NCBI GenBank assembly: GCA_026545765.1
Contig: CM048840.1
Location: 54,250,580 to 54,314,579 of the forward strand
Reading direction: 5' to 3'
Source: Plantago major
Lineage: Eukaryota > Streptophyta > Magnoliopsida > Lamiales > Plantaginaceae
DNA length: 64,000 nt
Position numbers and translations under genes: made by a program. Positions within the stretch are counted from its first letter, which is position 1. Each line of letters starts with the position of its first letter. The notes under the pieces are model-generated. The model saw only the letters and a list, made by a program, of their open reading frames with translations. It ran no database searches and was not told where the DNA came from. Below are positions 34,701-48,200 of the stretch, piece by piece.

Positions 34701-37700
34701 TATCTAATGATGCTTCAAAAATTCAACAGATGGCATGTTTAATTCTTTGTGCACCATTTGCATCTTCCTTGATGATGCCATGGTCTTGTAGACTGATGTG
34801 ATATGATGACGCCATAACTTCACTGCCATCTTCTTCAATGCCTTGCACTCTCACATGAATTATGGCCTCCCACTTAGTCTTGAGGGTTTCGTCACACGAA
34901 ACTTTGTCATCTTCAATGTGAACCGTACGGGGTTTTATCAAGCTTTGCGGTCTCCCTGAGGCACACGACTCGCCGGTTCCCTTTATGCCTTTTACTTTCG
35001 CCGTCGATCCCAACCTTTGGTGGATAGGATTTCTTATTTGTCCCAGTCTTTTATGTACAGGTCTTCTCATTGGTCCCAACCTTTGGTGCACAGGTCTTCT
35101 CTTTGGTCCCAACCTTTAGCCCATCGACTTTCTTGTTGAGCCCAGCCTATCAAAGACGGATGCATGTGGCAATCTATCTCCCTGTTGATCTGGATCATCC
35201 TCATTTGAACATTTCTCGCACTCACCAGTGTAGTTGCATGTCGCTCGGTTTATGGTGATGCGGATAGGTTTAGATTGTTGAGAACCAAGACCTTCTCGAG
35301 TTTTTCCACCCCTTTGTGAGCTAGTGGATCCTGATATATTTGCTTTAAGAGGAGGACCATTCTCAGGATTGTACTCTGCCTTCACTAGAAGCTTCAAGGC
35401 CTTTGGTCCAAAATGGTTGTCTTTTACCTCATGTAGCGAGGTATCATGTTCTGCAAAACCTCCTTGAACTGGGCGCACAAATCCCTCCAGTATTGATCGA
35501 GCAGGAGTGGAAATATCAATCTTCGTCAAAGGTAGTGTGAGCCCTTTTAATGCATCGTTGCCAACACATTATGATTTCTTCACTTCTTCTGAGTAGCCAC
35601 TAGAACGACACAATGGAGGTGACTCATTCTTACTTGCTTTGCTTGCTTGATCTTTCAACTTATCTTCGGAAGAATTTTGTTTTTCATTTCCATTCTTCGC
35701 TCGCTTGATGTAATACTTGGCATCAGCAAAGGACTCCACTTTAGTGAATGGCTTGTCATCTGCAAGCACCTTTTTCACCACTCCATTATGGCAGTACTTG
35801 AAACACTGGTGTATGGTTGAGGGGACCACACCATATCCATGTATCCATGGCCTTCCTAACAACATTTTGTAAAATGTTTTATCATCTATAACATGGAATA
35901 ACGCGGCCGAATAAATGTCACCAATTGATAGCTACAATAGTACAATTCCAAGTGCGCTTTGCCCCCCTTGATCAAAACCTTGGATCATCAAGCGGCTGCT
36001 GAAAAGTTCTTCCATTGGTATTCCAATTTCTTTCACAGTTTGTATTGGCAAAATGTTGACTGCAGAGCCTCCATCAATCAGGATCCTCGTTATCTTTTGC
36101 TCGTGAGTGTAGCCAGTCACAAACAACGGTCGATTGTGAGGTTTAGAGCCAAGTAACAGCTCTTTATCAATGAAGGAGATAGTCGACATGCATTGATCAA
36201 TCTTCACTTCTTTTGTGGGAAGTCTTGCTTTGGTTTGGGAACGGTCAAGTGAACCTCGTAGTGCTTGTCTCTTTCTTGTCATCAAGAATTTCAAGAGATG
36301 AGGTAGTATTAGCACTTGCGTTTTCCTCTTCTAGTGAAATTTTTCCTTCTCGGACCAGCTTCATAATCTTTTTCTTGAAAACAAAGCAGTTTTGTATTGG
36401 ATGACTTACAAGATGATGATATTTGCAGTACTTGGGATCATCTGTCCGTCCTTCATCTGGCCTTTTCATTTCTGGTAACTCGATCAAGTTATTCTTCAAT
36501 AAGTCATCAAATATTCCAGGGACATCAGAGTCAAGGAATGGGTATTGTTTTGCCAACATCTCTTCCAATGTTGACTTTCTTTGTTCTTTTTGTGGGGCAT
36601 GGCTTACATGGACCACCTTTCCCTTAGCTTTATCCTTGGGAGCTCTTGGTACTTTGACCTTTGCAACATTTGTACTCATGGCTTCTCTAACATTGAATTG
36701 AGGCTTGGCCCCTTTCGAACTATTCACCTTGGATGGATGTTGTCTCGGAGGGCCATCAGCTCCGCTTGAAGACATACTTAATTCCATGTCATGAGCCCGA
36801 GTTGGCAGTTCCTCGAATAATCGCGGCAGGATAGCTTGGAGAATGTATCGGAGTCCTCAATGCATTCCTTGGATACACATCTCAATTGCAGAGGATTCAG
36901 ACAATTTATCTTTGCAGTTGAGGCTCAAATTTCTCCACCGATTGATGAAATCTATGACGTGCTCTTCTTTCCACTGGCGTGCGTTAGTGAGCTCCACCAT
37001 GCTAACTGTCCTTCTTGTGCTATAAAAGCGGTTAAGGAATTCTTGTTCAAGTGGCCCCCAACTGTTTATAGATCCAGCTTCTAGATCGGTGTACCAGTCA
37101 AAAGCATTGTTCTTTAGCGAGCGAACGAATTGATTCACCATGTAATCGTCATAGGTTCCGACATTATTGCATGTCTCAACAAAAAGCGCGATGTGTTGCC
37201 TTGGATTTCCTTTGCCATCGAATTGTTGAAACACAGGGGGTTTGATATTCAGCTGACATTCTCAAGTTATCAATCCTTCGTGTGTATGGCTTGCTATAAG
37301 TGAAGGATGATTTGGAACCTTCATCAAGACTTTCTTTCAAAGCTACCCTGATGAATTCCTTCAACTGATCGGCTGGGATCATTCCACTGGAGTTGTTGAC
37401 ATATCTCCTTGTTTTGATATTGGCTTAGCGTATGATGGTTCCTCATACACCACATGGCGCTTTCCTCCCGTCTTGCTAGTTTCAGCTATTTCCTTGTTCA
37501 AAATCTTCTCGGGTGTGGATTCTCGATCCATAAGCTTTGCAATCTTGAGGTCTTGTTCCTGGGTATGATTCATAAGAAACTTCATGGATTTTGTCAAAGC
37601 TAACACCATTTGGTCAAGTGAAAGGTTACTCACTATTGGGAGCTGAGGAGGAACTTATCTTGTTTTAGGAGATGATGGCAAAGACCCGTTGTCATCATCA

Positions 37701-38519
37701 TCGGATGTTTCTTCTCCATCTCTTTTGGTGGCAGTTGCAGCTAGAGCTTCATAGGCTTTGATAGCCATGGTTTGTGGGTCTTCAGCACCCTTGGACTACG
37801 CTTCATCCGAGGTTTGAGAAGAGTTAATCGTCTTCCTACGAGGCATAGTGCTTCACTAGAGATGAGAGGTAGAGATGTCCCATAGGGCGTGCCAAAAATC
37901 TGTGGCAACTTAAGTTGCTCAAATGATGATTTTATTGATCTTGATTTAAGCGGGTACAGTTCTCTAGTCTAATCCTCTGATTCTAATATTCTAAAGCGGC
38001 GAACTTGAATCTTCAAATTCTTCGTTTTAGGATTTGCGACTTCAAAGTCGGGCAAACGTCGATTTGAGGGCTTCTTGAGGATTTGATGAACTCCACGAAG
38101 AATGCTTCTAGATCGTCGCAGGATTTGGCCTTTGATCTTCTTTAGAGGAAGTTTGGCCGGCAGAAAACGTTTCTCCAAGGGCGTTTGAGCTTGATCTTGG
38201 ATCTAACGCAGCTTTTTGGATAAGAACTTCAAGAATGTTGATCGGGCTTCGTCAGGGCTTTTGGATTTGATCTTCCTTTGGCAGCGGTTGATCTTCCAAT
38301 AACGTTTCTCCAAGTGCACATGGGCTTCTTCTTGGATCAAACGACAACTTCTCTTAGATTCTGGATACGTAGGAGGCCCGTTCATATATAGCCCAGTCCA
38401 TTCATTCACATATAACCCAGTCCTTTCATTCATATATAGCCCAGTCCATCACATATGGCCCAATTTATTCACATGTAGTCCAATTTACATGATTTGCTTC
38501 CATGTTGGCCCCTGTGACA
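34701..38519 (-). mobile_element. Ty3/gypsy element, gag-protease part with 5' LTR (fossil)
   Basis: Read on the minus strand: LTR 38519-37901 (619 bp, TGTCACAGGG to GCCACA), then TTTTTGGCACGCCC, typical of the region after the 5' LTR in Tat-like plant Gypsy elements. A start near 37845 follows (MPRRKTINSSQTSDE). Gag is at about 37630-36250 (DGKGNPRQHIALFVETCNN, NAFDWYTDLEAGSI, EQEFLNRFY, KYHHLVSHPIQNCFVFK). Protease is at about 36230-35930 (ILIDGGSAVNILP), with LLGRPWIH at about 35850. No reverse transcriptase or integrase and no matching 3' LTR were found. It is a truncated or pol-less fossil with several interruptions. Confidence 0.8.
37901..38519 (-). repeat. 5' LTR of the Gypsy element
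   Basis: Minus-strand LTR with TG...CA ends. It contains an internal short tandem repeat around TGGACTGGGCTATATATGAA (about 38370-38460). Confidence 0.6.
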
Positions 38520-38986
38520 TAATTTAATTTAAATTTATATATTAGAAAATGATCTAGCAATTTTATTTTAGAATTTAATTTAGTAAAATTCCAAAAATGC
38601 TAGAAAATTGTATTTTATTTTCTAATATATATTTTTAAATGTCACTTTAGAGTATACGAATTTCGTTCGTCTACAACATGTTTTTTGATTTTTTCAGGAA
38701 ATATTAATCACGCAACAAGAGACTTGTGGCTTCATTGTGAACATGAAAAAGTCCAGCCTAGTTACTGCCGGACTTGTGCCCATTCAGATAACACTTCTAG
38801 GGCATTAGTTCAAGTTGTTTTTTTTCAATAATTCGCATTCTCATCTCTTATGATTCTTGTATCCAGCTTATTTGGTTTGTTTTCCTTTTCTATCTGACAT
38901 TCAAAACCTTTGCAGGAAATAATCAGAACAGCCTACAAAATTTCATTTCACAAATCTTGATTTAAGTAGAAAGTTAATGTGCCTAC
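38520..38986. other. AT-rich spacer after the GTPase fragment
   Basis: No gene seen. The final exon of the GTPase would be expected here but was not found. Confidence 0.5.
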
Positions 38987-41900
38987 CTCATCAATACCCG
39001 CTTCAATCATGACTGATACACGCATTGCGCCATCAGGTCCCATTCTACGGTACTTTGCTAGCGCAGCATTATCACTATCAATATCTTCTGTGATGAAGAC
39101 TGCTGGCGAATCTCCGAGAAGATCAGATTTCGAAACGTCAACCCAAAGATGATCATTGGATCGCTCTCTTATTTCCTCGTAGATGGTAAACTGTTCAACC
39201 AAAAATGAGTGGGATGTAAATAGAATGAACATATGAAATAAATGAATTATGCATTATTAACACAACAAAGAAGAGAAAATGAAAACATCGCATAGTCTCT
39301 AAACCTAAAGCACAAGGATAAAATAAAGCAAACTGCATCTATCTATTGCCTCAATCTCGTAAACAACATGAAACTGTCAAAATATTTTTTTTATTGGATT
39401 CATTTTGAATTAGCAATGTGGAAAGAGGAGAATGCAACACCACTATCAAGTACTTCTTCGAATAACAAAGAGCATATGATGGGCCCACACCTTATAACAG
39501 GAGTTCATATATTTGCTTATGCTTTTCCAAAGTATAGTTATTCCTAAAAGCAAATACTGGGTATTTCAACTTTAATTGCATGTGAGTCGGCAAACGGTCA
39601 GCACACATTAGCAAGGACCAAATTGCTAAAGCCTATAGCAAAATACTGGGTATTCACACTTTAAATCAGTTCCATGGACACCAGAGAAAAGGAAAACAGT
39701 GATAAATCTTGATGGTGGTGCAGTGCAATGCCAGGAAACCACAAAGGCCCTTGCAAACCAACAGTGCAGGTAATTACTATCCCACATCCTTTGTATATAA
39801 GCTTAGTGGATGAAAATATAACCAGTTAGAATTCTATTCTTAAAAGGAATGCATGCCAAATACCTGATCAGAAGGTGAGGTTCCACATTCTCCAGAGAGA
39901 TCATGGACATAGAGAACAGCAGTCGGCAAATGTTGGAGGACAGCTAGTGTCAGCTTTTCTAAATTATTCCTGTCCTCTGCATGTTCAGACAAGAAGAGTT
40001 ACTATCAATAAATAATAGCAACCAATGATGTTTCCTGCAAAACTTAACAAGCCAGGGAAGATTCCTTGTCATCCTCTGCTTGCATGTGCTTTCTTAATAC
40101 AAAAAGGCGTGATGTTTTTGCCACTCATAAATGACTTGATACAATCACACATCACAAGAAATAAAACAGAAGAAATATTACCATCTCTCCTCCTTAGCAG
40201 GCCAGGGGTATCTGTGACCTGAGATAACATATAAAGTTAGACTTCAAACTGACAGGATAATTCTGAGATGGGTAAATCTATGGAAAACCCACCTGAAGAT
40301 GCTTGTAGCTTATAGTGATATGACCCATCAGAATTCCTATGGTTGTGAATGGATAATTGCAGATCTGATTATCACGCAGAAAACTATACTAGTCAGCTTT
40401 ACATCAATCCATTAGTCACACACCAAAAGCAGAAAAGCAACACATAATAGGTTTTCAAGAATCAAGATTCAAGAAAATCAATGAATCAAGAGTAACGAAC
40501 TGCAGACAAAATAAAGCAACATTGTACTTTTCACTAAACATATATTTTTTCCCTTTCCCCCAAGGTTGTAATGTACTCATTCACCAGATGCCCGATTTCA
40601 CTAGATACCTGATTTAGTTGTCAATAACTAAAACATAATAGAAATAAATTTCTAAAAAATACGAAAGTATAACAAATATGCCATCTGCAGTTCCCATCTT
40701 ATTGTTAAAATAAGTTTAATCAAGATATGAGCATAGACCAAGTTCAAGATTCCTCTAGGCTTAATAGTGAGATGAGATGCAGGAAGGTCAAAAGACAAGG
40801 ACACCTTCTAAGATTGTGTCAAATTCAATTACTAAAACATCTCTTAGAAGTATAGACCTTTTACAACCTGATGCTTTTTTCTGATAGGGGACCTCATTTT
40901 TGCACTTCATATTGATATTTATTCAAACTGATACCATTGGATTATTTGATGTTCAACATCATAGGAACAAAGAACAAATGAATATAGTGCCTGTGCATCC
41001 TATCATAAAAAGCATCATCATATTCTTTATGTAACCTTCCCACCAGCATATTCGAAGTGCAAAATTGTGCATCATAACTATCATGTGGTTAATTGAACTT
41101 TTACTTGAATTAGCTGGACAAGAGACTTAATGTGAGTGTGACTGGTATAAAATCACACAGGTTCTCGTATTAAAGTGTTTCTCAAAGTTCAACATATAAA
41201 ATCTATGCATCCATCTCAAGACTGAAATATTGCTTAGTGTCGGGTACAAAAATGTCTGTCAAATCCGTAGACACATACCTCGGGCTTTCCTGTTGATAGC
41301 AGGTGCACCAAAGATGACTTTCCAACATTAGGAGCCCTAACTAGACAAAGAGTGGGTGTTTCGAGCTCAACTACTGGCATCGACCTCAGAGTCTACAAAA
41401 CAATGTGTCAGGTAAGATGGTGCATGCTTGATGGATAGGCATAAAACTAAATGACACAATAACAAAGTTCAGCATCATATCTCTATATGATTAGTAGGAT
41501 CCAATTTCCTGTTCTTTTTTTGTTGGAGTGAAAATGGGGTCAGGAATATAGGGCAAGAAATGCAACTTTGATTGAATGACAAATCATTTTTACAAATTTA
41601 AGTATATCATTGGCTAGTATAAACATGATGAATACAAAAACTGAGAAAAGGGCCACAGGGGCGAAATAACACCATCAATGACATAAACGTTTATTCATAT
41701 CATCCACCAATGTCATTAGGTGGTTACTATCTTGAGCACTATAAATAAACCAAGATAGGATTTGCAGTTGTGATGCACTAATAACCTATGGTAATCAGTT
41801 TAAAACACAATATGCTTCTAGTGAAGGCATGACTTTGGCTAAAACGAAAAAAATGGTGCTGAAACGAATACGATATTAGACCACAGACCACCCCTCTTAG

Positions 41901-42155
41901 TCATATAGCAGTAGTACATTCTCATCATACCTTAGCAATATTCATCAATTCATCTACCGCTTTCCCTTCACAGTGAAAACTTCTTCAATTTTCTTTACAC
42001 CCTGCGCAGTGGGCGGGTGGATAAGGAATTAATATTAAATGCTTAAAACAACTTCACCAATTACAGAAAGAAATACTAACCTCAGTCAGTCGGACCTCAG
42101 CTTCATGCTTTGTGAGTGACTGCCAAGAATCATGCTTGTTCGACCTTAAATGCAT
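38987..42155 (-). pseudogene. NOG1/Obg-type GTPase (PDE318-like), truncated at both ends
   Basis: Seven exons on the minus strand: 42081-42155 (SWQSLTKHEAEVRLTE), 41931-42001 (GVKKIEEVFT, then VDELMNIAK), 41279-41392 (G1 motif APNVGKSSLVHLLSTGKPE), 40293-40364 (ICNYPFTTIGILMGH), 40182-40218 (G3 motif VTDTPGLLRRRD), 39864-39976 (DRNNLEKLTLAVLQHLPTA) and 38987-39190 (FTIYEEIRERSNDHLW, G4-like SKSD, GPDGAMRVSV). All junctions have GT/AG sites. The sequence resembles the plant nucleolar/organellar NOG1-like GTPase known as PDE318, inferred from memory. Exon 41931-42001 is 71 nt where phase needs 72, so one base is missing and the frame breaks. The N-terminus is replaced by Sirevirus sequence at 42156, and the C-terminal exon after 38987 is absent next to the Gypsy LTR. 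Confidence 0.8.
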
Positions 42156-43896
42156 AGTGGGCCCTGTCTGAATTTCAACAGTCCACTATTTACAGAGAAT
42201 TAATCTCTGCCGTAAAGATCAATCGCCCATTTCATCAAGGGTCACCATTGCTTCTTCAGCAATGATCACAATCAACAATTGTAATTGTGCCCATTTAATG
42301 AATTTCGGCTATTAGCTATCTGAATCACGTATCTGTGTGAATGAGAACACTGTTTGTATCTGATTCTATCTTATACTTGTTGTCTTTTCAAAGTTTTTCA
42401 CAAAGATAGAATTAATTCAAATTTCAAGATAGTAGTTAACTGTAGAGAGTTGTAGTATTCTGTTTTGTGTTCCCCCTCACTGAGTGATCTAGATATCTGA
42501 GTACCCGTCTCAGAGATCTATAAATAGCTATTTTACCCTTTAGCCTTTGGTTTCTGGATACCCGTTCCAGATTCCTCTTTTCTGGATACCCGTTCTAGAT
42601 TTCTCTTCTCTGGATACCCTTTCCAGATTCCTTTTCTCTCTCCTTTGATATCTTCTTCAGATATCTGAACATTTTCAGTTCTTAGGTAGCTCCATTAGTT
42701 CAAGACTGTGTCTTAAGGCTAAGAATCTACTTTCTTGTAGTGGCTTAGTGAAGATATCTGAAAGTTAATCTTCAGTGCCAATCTTGAGTGTCTCTATATT
42801 GCCTTTTTCAACATGGTCTCTGTTGAAGTGGTGTCTAACATCAATGTGCTTTGTTCTAGCATGAAACTTAGGATTCTGAGTTATGGCAATAGCACTTGTG
42901 TTGTCACAGAAAATGGGAGTTTTCTCTTCATTGAGTCCATAGTCTCTGAGTTGTTGTTGTATCCACAATATCTGTGAAGCACAACACCCCGCGACAATAT
43001 ATTCAACCTCTGTGGTAGATGTGCAAATTAATTTTGTTTCTTGCTGAACCATGATATCAATCTAGCACCAAGAAATTGACAAGTTCCTGAGGTGCTTTTT
43101 CTATCAAGTAGTGATCCAGCCTAGTCGGCATCTGAATAGCCAACCAAACTCAATCCACTATCTTTTGGATACCACAATCCAACTTCTACAGTGCCTTTTA
43201 CATACCTCAATATTTTCATAGCAATGTTGTAGTGTGATTGCATTGGATTTGTCTGGAATCTAGCACACACTCCAACTACATATTGAATATCAGGTCTACT
43301 TGCAGTGAGGTACAGTAGAGATCCAATCAATTTCCTATACTTGTGTTCTTCAACACTCTTGTCAGATTCAGTATTGGTCATTTTGGTTCCAATGCTCATT
43401 GGTATCTTAGCATTCTTTTCAGAAGGCTTTAGATTAAACTTGTTGAGCATGTCCTTTGCATACTTTGTTTGACCAATGAATATTCCATCATTGAGTTGCT
43501 TGACTTGCAGCCCTAGGAAGTAATTCAATTCTCCCATCATGCTCATCTCGAATTTATATTTCATAAGTTCAGCAAAGTCTTCACAAAGTTGCTTGTCATT
43601 AGATCCAAATATAATGTCATCAACATATACTTGAATTAAAAGTAGTTTCCCATCATGGTTCAATGTGAAGAGTGTTTTATCAACATCTCCTTTCTTGAAA
43701 CCGCTTTTTAGTAGGTATTTGGCCAATGTATCATACCATGCTCTTGGAGCTTTTTTCAGTCCATACAGAGCTTTCTGAACTTATAGACCATCCTACTTTC
43801 TAAGGAAACTTCAAAACCTGGTGGTTGCTCAACATAGACTTCCTCAGCAAGTTCACCATTTAGGAATGCACTCTTGACATCCATTTGATAAACTGT

Positions 43897-45228
43897 CACT
43901 ACAAGAATTACAACATGTAGGGACGGAAAGGCGATTTTATCCGTCGCCCATGTAACAGATCGAAGCAAACGGCGACGGATTCTATCCGTCGCCCGTTCTT
44001 GACAGATAAACTTATCTGTCGCACTGTACCGACGGATAAGTTTATCCGTCGCAACAGCGCGTTGACCAACATTTAAAAAAAAAAAAAATTTAGCGACGGA
44101 TAGATCTATCCGTCGCTAATAGCGACGGATAGATCTATCCTGTAAGCTATATAGCGACGGATAGATCTATCCGTCGCTATAGCCAAAAAAAAAAAAGTTA
44201 GCGACGGATAGATCTAGATCTATCCGTCGCTTCACTTTAAAAAAACCATATATCTCCTCCACCACCTCCTTTCCTCCACCACTTCTCCTCCATTTCTCCT
44301 CTCCTCCTCCTCCCACCACCTTTCTCCTTCCACCACCTTTCTCCTCCACCACCACCATCCACCACCTCCTCCACCACCATCCTCCACCCCCACCTCCTCC
44401 ACCACCATCCTCCACCACCACCATCTCCACCACCACCACGTCTCTCCTCCCACCACCATCTCCACCACCACCACCACTCTCCTCCCACCACCACCGCACC
44501 ACCACCATCTCCACCACCGCACCACCTTTCTCCTCCCACCACCACCGCACCACCACCATCTCCACCACCTCTCTCCTCCCACCACCACCGCACCACCACC
44601 ATCTCCACCACCACCACCACCACCTCTCTCCTCCCACCACCACCATCTCCACCACCACCACCACCTCTCTCCTCCCACCACCACCGCACCACCACCATCT
44701 CCACCACCACCACCACCTCTCTCCTCCCACCACCACCACCACCATTCCACCACCCACCACCACCCCCCCACCACCACCATGCCACCACCACAGCCACCAC
44801 CCCACCTTTCTCCTCCCACCACCACACTGCATTTAATACAAATTGGATTAATATAAAAATTGAATACAAATTAATACGTATCTGAATACAAATCAATATC
44901 TCAGATATCTGAATACAAATTGAATCTAATTAATCCGTATCTGAATATAAAAATTGAATCTGATTTTATTTTTAAAAAATAGAAATGGGGCGACGGATAG
45001 ATCTATCCGTCAAGCATTAAGCGACGGATAGAATCTATCCGTCGCCCATTATCAATTTTAAAAAAAAAATGGTCAATCCGTCGTCAATCCGTGAATTGGA
45101 CGACGGATTGTTATCGCCACGGCTCAGGGGGCGGATTTTCTATCCGTCGCCCGATCCGTCGCCGGGCGATGACGGCTGGAATCTTTATGCGACGGATCTA
45201 TCCGTCGCTCTGAGCCAATTTTGTAGTG
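43897..45228. mobile_element. Non-autonomous CACTA (En/Spm) transposon, 1332 bp
   Basis: The ends are CACTACAAGAATT and AATTTTGTAGTG, inverted CACTA termini. The 3-bp target duplication TGT is at 43894-43896 and 45229-45231. Both subterminal regions carry many copies of the palindrome GACGGATAGATCTATCCGTC and related GACGGAT/ATCCGTC blocks, which in this superfamily act as transposase-binding arrays. The interior is a CCACCA-rich tract with no transposase gene, so mobilisation would depend on an autonomous relative. It interrupts the reverse transcriptase region of a Sirevirus-like copy. The undisturbed sequence GATAAACTGTAAAGTC is present (reverse complement) at about 50734-50749, giving the exact empty site. 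Confidence 0.93.
44250..44828. repeat. CCACCA-rich low-complexity tract inside the CACTA element
   Basis: Nearly 580 bp of (CCACCA/CTCC)-type repeats, mostly C, A and T on the plus strand. Larger units of about 60-80 bp recur, around CACCTCTCTCCTCCCACCAC and CACCGCACCACCACCATCTC, so it grew by tandem duplication. The long open frames across it on the minus strand (all Gly/Trp/Val/Glu) are an artefact of composition. Confidence 0.92.
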
Positions 45229-48200
45229 TGTAAAGTCATTATGAGCTGCAAAGGCTAGAAAGAGTCTTATTGCATCCAATCTTGCAACTGGTGCATAAGA
45301 TTCATCAAAATCTAGTCTTACAGTCTGGGTGAATCCCTTGGCAACCAACCTAGCTTTGATTCTGGTTATTTCACCAGACTCATTCATTTTGATCTTGATG
45401 AGATACTTGTGCAGTATCTGGGATATCTGACACATGGGAAATTCCATGGATATCTGACACTTTTTCAGTGTTAGAGATATCTGGAACTTGCATTTAAGCA
45501 GTCTCATTTTCAGATACCTCTTCATGATGAAGGTTCTCAGTAACCTGTTCCATTTCTGGAATTCTCATAGGAAATTCTTGATCATGTCTTAGAGTCATCT
45601 GGTTGTTACAAAGCATAGGTTGCTTTTCATCGTCAGACTCATCCTCTATTTGAATGGTAGAATTGTTTCCTTTTGAGGATCCTTTTTCAGAATCTTTAAT
45701 CATTAGTTCTTTGAACCTATCTGAGAGATCATCATTCAATAGTACTTTCTTGTTTCCTTCATAGAATACTACATGAACAGATTCCTCAATCTTTTGCGTT
45801 CTTTTGTTGTAGATTCTATAGGCTTTGCTATTAAGAGAATAACCAAGAAATACTCCTTCATCTGTCTTTGGTTGAAATGTTCTCAAGTATTCTTTTCCAT
45901 TGTTAAGAACGAAACATCTGCAACCAAACACCCTTAGATGTTTGATACTAGGGGGTCTACCAATGAAAAGCTCGTAAGGAGTTTTGTCATGGTGTTTGTT
46001 AATCACCCAATAGATTTCACTTATTTCAGTGTCAGCAAGGATGGTTCTTGCTGCTTCTTTCAGGGTCCTATTCTTTCTTTGAGCAACACCATTTTATTGT
46101 GGTGTCCTTACAGAAGATAGTTGATGTTGTATACCTTTGCAGGTACAAAACTCTTTGATGTACTGGTTCACAAACTCAGTACCATAGTCGATACGATTCT
46201 GAGATACCTTGTCATTTTTCATGACTTCGAGCTTATTCAGCAAGTTAGGTATCTCAACCCTTGCATCAGATTTGTGTTTGAGAAAGACAACCCAAGTGAA
46301 TCTTGAGTAATCATCAACAACAACCAGACCATACTTCTTTCCTGCATAACTAGTTACTGAGGATTCAAAAAGATCCATATGTAATATTTGCAGTGGCCTT
46401 TCACTGGAATGTCTAGTTTTAGACTTGAAAGATGTTTTGGATTGTTTTCCCATTTGGCAAGCTGAGCATACACCTTCTTTTCTATATGCCATTTTGGGTA
46501 AACCAACCACCAGCTCTTTCTTGGCTAGCTTATTCAGAGTTTTGAAATTCAAGTGACTCATTCTTTTATGCCATAGCCAATTTTCTTCAGTGTGGCTAGA
46601 TTGACTCACCATGAGACATTCTTCGGTTGTGGCGGATGCCCAATCAGCAACATAAAGATTTCCGTTACGCCTTGCAAGGTATGCGCTTTTACTCATTGTC
46701 AATCACTTTACATAGTTTTGACTTGATCTTGACAATGTACCCTTTGTCTAATAGTTGACTCATGCTTAGGAGATTATATTTCAATCCCTTTACATGAAGT
46801 ACTTCAGAGATTGTAAGGGCTCCAAACTTCAAATTGCCAAAACCTATGGTTGGATTTTCATCTCCTCCAGCAAACCTGATAGTTGGTCCATCATTGCACT
46901 TTTTTGTAATCAATCAGATTTGCTTTGTCTCCTGTCATGTGCTTCCCACATCCACTATCAAAATGCCACTTTGAATTAGTCTTTAGAGTATTCTGCACAA
47001 AACAGGAAACAGAAGATTAGGTTCTCATACCAACAATGGAACCATCTGGACTAAAGAATCTTCCAGTATGAATCCATTTTTGAATGAATTTCTTAGGAAC
47101 ATTCTTTTGTCTAATAGGAACATAAGGAGGAATTCTAGTTAAATGATTAATATCATTGTCATTAAGAACTATTTTCTTCCTTGGTGTGTTCCTTAGTGCT
47201 CCATTTTGTGCTTTGGATACATCGGGGTTTACGAGTGCTTCTTAGCAAACTTAGCTTTCCTAGCCAGATTTCTTCTAGCCCTGGCATTCAGATTTTCAGT
47301 GGCTTGATTCATCTTACACTTCTGATAATTGCTGTGAGCAATTCTAGCCTTTAACCATCGTTCTTTCTCTTGTTTGTACTCACGAGCAAGTTGTTTCCCG
47401 ATGGCTTTATAGCCAATACCGTTCCGAGCACCTGGTGCTATCTGAGATCTCTTCTCAGCAGCTCTGCTAGTCTCTGGATAATCTATTTTCTTTCCAGAAA
47501 ACGTGACATAGGAGAATTTGTCAGCTCCTGCAATTTTTCCTTTTTGAGAGACATAGCACTGTGGGTTATTACACTTTTCAGTGTTATGTTGCTTTTCAGA
47601 GACATTCCTAACAGTTTTCCGTTGGACTTGTTTTTCCCACAAAGGCTTCGTCGCAACTGTCTTTCCTTTGTCAACAATCTTAGCTTTCTGACCGATACTG
47701 TGTTTGGGAATCACCTTGCTGAGCACTGACAAATGTTCGTCCTTCATCACTCTTATTCAGAGTGGTGGAACTGTCTGTATGTGTGTCCAACCCAAGTCCT
47801 CTCTTTTCTGAAGGATCTCTTAAATAAGATTGTACTTCAGTAAGAGTGTCACTAGCTTTGGCATAAGATTGAAAAGATAGTTCTTTCTTTTTGAGTTCCT
47901 TATTCTCATAAAGAAGATCTTCACATTTCTTTTGAAGATTGGCCATTGCTTCTTTATATGACTTTTCGGTCCCAGATATCTGAGCCTTGAGAAATGCATT
48001 TTCAGCATCCTTTTTCTCAGATATCTTGATTATTTGAGAATTTTCCTTTACAAGAGAATTCTTTTCTTCTTCAAGAATTTTGGCTCTAGCTCGGACCATT
48101 AGAAATTCTCTTTCGTAAAGATCAAGTTCTCTTTTGAGTTTTTCCAGATCTTTGGCTTTTCTTCTCTCAATTTCTCGACTGACATATTTTCTCATTTGCT

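Noticed and set aside
34723-35529. Open frames with repeated GPKRRPVHQRLG-type segments as a host gene
   Set aside because: They continue the Gypsy coding debris in the same orientation and lie between its protease region and the LTR-side repeats.
44167-44896. Long overlapping open frames on the minus strand rich in Trp/Gly/Val/Glu
   Set aside because: They are the translation of the CCACCA repeat in several frames; the open reading comes from composition, not coding.
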